Shown piece by piece: positions 6,897 through 9,834 of a stretch of DNA of 9,834 bases. The position numbers were made by a program, and so were the translations under genes. A model generated the notes under the pieces. It searched no databases. It saw only the letters and a list, made by a program, of their open reading frames with translations, and had not been told where the DNA came from. The stretch comes from Thermoanaerobaculaceae bacterium (GTDB lineage Bacteria > Acidobacteriota > UBA4820): contig JAAZNT010000025.1 of NCBI GenBank assembly GCA_012798145.1, positions 1-9,834 on the forward strand. The letters run 5' to 3'. Position 1 is the first letter of the stretch; each line of letters opens with the position of its first letter.

Positions 6897-7670
6897 ATGG
6901 AAAAAATACTTGGAATGAGCATTTCAACTTTTTTTGTCGTAGCCGGAATTTTCGTGATCTGGCTTTTCTCCTGCATTAATATCTTAAGGGATTACGAAAG
7001 AGGAGTCATTTTTAGACTTGGAAGAGCCCTCCCTCAGCCAAAAGGACCGGGCTTAATTTTTGTTTTTAAGCCCTTTGACCAAATAGTAAGGGTGTCTTTG
7101 AGAACAATAGTCCTTGATGTCCCTCCTCAGGATATAATAACAAGAGACAATGTTTCTGTAAAAGTTAATGCTGTAGTATATTTCAGAGTGTTCAATCCTC
7201 TCAACGCAGTCATTCAGGTAGAAAACTACATTTACGCAACAAGCCAGCTGGCTCAAACAACTTTAAGATCAATTCTTGGACAAGCTGAACTCGACGACCT
7301 TCTTGCTGAAAGGGAAAAATTAAACAAGGAGCTTCAAACCGTTCTTGACCAGCATACTGATCCTTGGGGAGTTAAAGTCACACTTGTTGAAATAAAGCAG
7401 GTTGATCTGCCTCAAGATATGCAAAGGGCAATGGCTTTGCAGGCGGAAGCAGAAAGAGAAAAGAGAGCTAAGATCATCCATGCAGAGGGAGAATTTCAGG
7501 CTTCCAAACAACTCGCCGAAGCGGCAAATGTGCTTGCTCAAAACCCATATACTATGCAGTTGAGGTACCTGCAGACAATAACTCAAATTTCTTCTGAGAA
7601 TAACAGCACCGTGATCTTCCCCGTGCCGGTGGAACTACTTGCAATGCTCACAGCCAAAAAGGACAAATAG
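6897..7670 (+). CDS. Slipin / stomatin-like SPFH-domain membrane protein
   Basis: The 257-residue bacterial slipin has a membrane anchor at about residues 8-28 and an SPFH (band 7) domain from about 30 to 180. Typical motifs are YERGVIFRLGR (33-43), GPGLIFVFKPFD (50-61), DVPPQDIITRDNV (74-86) and LRSILGQAELDDLLAERE (123-140). An Ala/Glu-rich helix (about 175-215) likely mediates oligomerisation. Slipins form ring-like scaffolds in membrane microdomains. The hydrophobic C-terminus (VIFPVPVELLAML, 239-251) resembles the segment that the NfeD-type protease PH1510 cuts in its stomatin partner. AGGAGG (6885-6890) lies six nt before the ATG and overlaps the end of the protease gene, whose stop codon is 2 nt away. 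This gene pair is among the most conserved for both families. Confidence 0.93.
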   Translation: MEKILGMSISTFFVVAGIFVIWLFSCINILRDYERGVIFRLGRALPQPKGPGLIFVFKPFDQIVRVSLRTIVLDVPPQDIITRDNVSVKVNAVVYFRVFNPLNAVIQVENYIYATSQLAQTTLRSILGQAELDDLLAEREKLNKELQTVLDQHTDPWGVKVTLVEIKQVDLPQDMQRAMALQAEAEREKRAKIIHAEGEFQASKQLAEAANVLAQNPYTMQLRYLQTITQISSENNSTVIFPVPVELLAMLTAKKDK

Positions 7671-7681
7671 AAAGCTGAAGG

Positions 7682-8731
7682 ATGACAAAAAAAGGGAATA
7701 CGGTGCCTACAAAAGTTGAACTTGAACTTCACAGGGACTTGAACAAAACATTTAGATCTTTTGATCTGCAAACTGTAGCGGAAGAGGTGTTCAGTTCCCT
7801 TAATAAGAATTTTCTGGTTGATTTTGGAACTCTTTTCTTAACAGGTGAAAGGGGTCAAAACATAGAAAGGGTCTTTCGCATGGGAATTCCAAGCGACAGA
7901 CACCAAGCAGAGCGCTTTGGAATGACCAAAATTGATATTGAAAAGCTCGTAAAGGATATGATCCCGAGATTTTATAACTATGCGGAAGAAAGAGACAAAA
8001 GGGCTCCTGTGATTGAGGGAAAATCAATAGGCATTCTCGCCTGCTTTCCCCTCCAACTTGTTTACAATTATGACGCTTTGATATTTTTGGGCGTCGCCCA
8101 AGAAAATGTGGAAAAGACTCTCCTGAAAAGACAAGGATTCGATTTTCTTTGCAATTTTATGATTGACATCTCCTACGCTCTCAAAAATGCCATTATTGCA
8201 AAAAGACTAAACGAGTTAATAACAAAAGACGATTTGACTATGACATACAACAGGAGATTTTTTGAAGATTACTTTGCAGAAGAACTTGACAGAGCAAGGA
8301 GATACAATAGCCCCCTTTCACTCATTTTTCTTGATCTCGATGGTTTGAGAGAAGTTAACAACCGCTTCGGTCATGCAATGGGATCAAGGACTTTGCAGGA
8401 GGCTGCGGCAAGAATACTCAACGCAGTAAGGTCAATAGACAAGGTGGTTAGGTACGGAGGAGACGAATTCTGCATAGTTCTTCCAGAGACTGAAACAAAA
8501 GGCGCTACAGAGGTGGCTGAAAGAGTTCGTCAAAAGATTTCTTCCACTCCTTTTCTGCTTGAAGAAACAGGAGGAATTGAAATTACAGCATCTTTTGGAA
8601 TATCATGCTATCCGATCCATGCGGTAACAAAAGAGGATATGATAAAGAGGGCTGACGAAGCGATGTTTGAGGTCAAATCGCAATCTAAAAACAATATTAA
8701 AATTGCCCAGCCACTGAAGCGTTTCCCATGA
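7682..8731 (+). CDS. Sensor-GGDEF protein with Hypr-type Ser substitution (candidate 3',3'-cGAMP synthase)
   Basis: The 349-residue cytoplasmic protein has an N-terminal region (about 25-175) that looks like a GAF-type sensor (weak assignment) and a GGDEF domain (about 178-342). Visible are LTMTYNRRFF (185-194), the metal-binding LDLD (217-220), Asn226/Asn227, GGDEF (259-263) and an I-site RxxD (Arg250, Asp253) five residues upstream. All catalytic parts look intact. Position 235, in GHAMGS (230-235), is Ser where diguanylate cyclases have Asp to contact guanine. The same Asp-to-Ser change marks the Hypr GGDEF enzymes (such as GacA of Geobacter) that accept ATP and GTP and make 3',3'-cGAMP. 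It follows the slipin gene by 11 nt and overlaps the DUF4388 gene by ATGA. The ATG at 7682 has GAAGG directly abutting it, so the GTG at 7703 may be the true start. GGDEF membership is sure; the product is inference. Confidence 0.88.
   Translation: MTKKGNTVPTKVELELHRDLNKTFRSFDLQTVAEEVFSSLNKNFLVDFGTLFLTGERGQNIERVFRMGIPSDRHQAERFGMTKIDIEKLVKDMIPRFYNYAEERDKRAPVIEGKSIGILACFPLQLVYNYDALIFLGVAQENVEKTLLKRQGFDFLCNFMIDISYALKNAIIAKRLNELITKDDLTMTYNRRFFEDYFAEELDRARRYNSPLSLIFLDLDGLREVNNRFGHAMGSRTLQEAAARILNAVRSIDKVVRYGGDEFCIVLPETETKGATEVAERVRQKISSTPFLLEETGGIEITASFGISCYPIHAVTKEDMIKRADEAMFEVKSQSKNNIKIAQPLKRFP
7691..7705 (+). promoter_or_regulatory. Alternative ribosome binding site and GTG start for the GGDEF gene
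   Basis: AAAGGGA (from 7691) lies about 5-6 nt before an in-frame GTG at 7703-7705 (residue 8 of the longer form). The ATG at 7682 has only the weak AGAAAG at 7669-7674 at usable distance, since GAAGG at 7677-7681 touches the start codon. Starting at the GTG would remove seven residues and no domain. Confidence 0.45.
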
Positions 8732-9834
8732 CAGACGGTTTAATTCTTGAGGGCGATTTACAGGACATTTTTCTTCCAACATTATTGATGTCTCTTTACA
8801 AAGACAAAGAAACTGGAATTCTTTCCATTGACGCATACGGTTTCACCAAAACAATGTACATCAAAGAAGGGAATGTGGTCTTTGCCACTTCAAAGTGCCC
8901 TGATGACAGGCTTGGCGAGTCACTTTTAAGAAGAGGAAAAATAACCATAAAAGACTATGTTTTGACATCAAAGCAAATAAGAGTTGGCAGAAGGCTTGGT
9001 GAAATACTTGTTGATATGGGAATTTTGACATCCGAAGAAATGATTTTGGGGGTCAAGGATCAACTGATTGAAATTATTGATTCAATGCTCGGAGTGACAA
9101 AAGGACACTATCTTCTTGAGCTGACAGAGTTTTCTAACGAAGATATGATAACACTTTCAATTGATATGCCAAACCTTCTTTATCAGGGTATGAAGAAAAT
9201 GAAAAGTTGGCGGATAATGTATTCTACAGTTGGTCCTCTTGAAACAAAACTTCGCAAGGCTGGTGAAATGCCATCCTTCTTTTCTTCGTTAGAACTTAGT
9301 CCCGACGAAGAGCATATCCTCTCTCTTTTAAGCGCCCCTCTTTCTGTTGATTCACTTCTTGAAGCAAGTTATCTTCCCCAGTTTGACACATACAACATTC
9401 TCTGGATTTTTATAACGCTTGGACTGCTTAACAAAGAAGTATCTTCCAAAAAAGGAAGTTTGCCAAAGCAGGTTTCTTTTGAAGAAATCATCGACGAATT
9501 CAATGATGTTTTTTCGCTCTATTTTTATAAATTAGGGAAAAAAAATGAAGAGGTTTTCAAGAAAAGTTTTGAACTTTTAAAAATGACATACCCAGAATAT
9601 CTTGAAGGACAAACAGGTTTTTATGAATATGGAAGACTTGATCCCGACGATTTGACAATAAAATTCAGGAACATTGAGCCACAAAATAGAATTGATGTTT
9701 TGAATTCCTTCTTAATGGAAGTTTATTATGGGCTTAACTTCTTTGCACATAAAGAACTTGAAAACAATTCACTCTCTGAAATAGAAGAGTATATTAAAAA
9801 TCATTCCGCTCTTGCGGCGGCTTTGGGAAGCAAA
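8728..9834 (+). CDS. DUF4388/PATAN protein with MshEN-like tandem motif (C-terminus outside window)
   Basis: The frame is open from the ATG at 8728 to the window end (369 codons, no stop), so the gene is cut. The N-terminal part reads as DUF4388/PATAN: EGDLQDIFLPTLLMSLYK, TGILSID and MYIKEGNVVFA within residues 8-53. Two related helical motifs follow, RLGESLLRRGKIT with Gln83 (61-83) and RLGEILVDMGILT with Gln112 (89-112), resembling the tandem cyclic-di-GMP-binding motif of MshEN domains. Residues about 190-236 (LSPDEEHILSLL to LGLLNKE) look like a winged helix. The remainder, rich in aromatic and acidic residues, I do not recognise. No signal peptide is present, so it is probably cytoplasmic. 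The ATGA overlap with the GGDEF gene implies coupled translation and suggests a shared pathway, perhaps as receptor for the cyclic dinucleotide made upstream. Confidence 0.82.
   Translation, partial: MTDGLILEGDLQDIFLPTLLMSLYKDKETGILSIDAYGFTKTMYIKEGNVVFATSKCPDDRLGESLLRRGKITIKDYVLTSKQIRVGRRLGEILVDMGILTSEEMILGVKDQLIEIIDSMLGVTKGHYLLELTEFSNEDMITLSIDMPNLLYQGMKKMKSWRIMYSTVGPLETKLRKAGEMPSFFSSLELSPDEEHILSLLSAPLSVDSLLEASYLPQFDTYNILWIFITLGLLNKEVSSKKGSLPKQVSFEEIIDEFNDVFSLYFYKLGKKNEEVFKKSFELLKMTYPEYLEGQTGFYEYGRLDPDDLTIKFRNIEPQNRIDVLNSFLMEVYYGLNFFAHKELENNSLSEIEEYIKNHSALAAALGSK

Overview
The window is AT-rich bacterial chromosome (GC roughly 40% by eye) with dense, mostly co-directional genes, short or overlapping gene junctions, frequent TTG starts with good Shine-Dalgarno sequences, and two sigma70-type promoters close to consensus. 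A membrane-anchored SurA/PpiD-type chaperone, a NagZ-type muropeptide hydrolase and secreted propeller-like proteins suggest a Gram-negative-type envelope. GGDEF proteins together with a DUF4388/PATAN protein suggest an Acidobacteriota-like or deltaproteobacterial-type lineage, or a related candidate phylum. I cannot place it more exactly from this sequence.

Layout. Bases 1-667 (minus strand) hold the N-terminal part of a secreted protein built of ~52-residue repeats. Bases 668-1123 are a divergent intergenic region. It holds a 160-bp foldback element with 24-bp imperfect terminal inverted repeats and two GAA-loop hairpins (806-965), a promoter (989-1018) and a leader with alternative small hairpins. 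Operon A (1124-5483, plus strand) is a PpiD/SurA-like chaperone, a secreted beta-propeller-like protein, a short NagZ-type GH3 enzyme and a REC-GGDEF response regulator, with junctions of -23, -4 and +1 nt. A TTGACA-16-TATAAT promoter at 5506-5533 then starts operon B (5557 to beyond 9834): a ClpP-class serine protease of the NfeD family, its slipin/SPFH partner, a sensor-GGDEF protein, and a DUF4388/PATAN protein cut by the window edge.

How they may work together. Operon A looks like envelope maintenance (protein folding, peptidoglycan recycling) plus a canonical c-di-GMP synthase. Operon B pairs a membrane quality-control module (NfeD protease and slipin) with a second-messenger module. The most interesting point is that the operon B GGDEF protein has Ser where ordinary diguanylate cyclases have Asp in the GHxxGD motif. 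This is the substitution known from Hypr GGDEF enzymes that make 3',3'-cGAMP. The next gene overlaps it by ATGA, and its product contains a tandem RLGE...G...Q motif resembling the cyclic-dinucleotide-binding MshEN fold. Together they could be a co-translated synthase-receptor pair. That is inference: no activity can be read from sequence alone.
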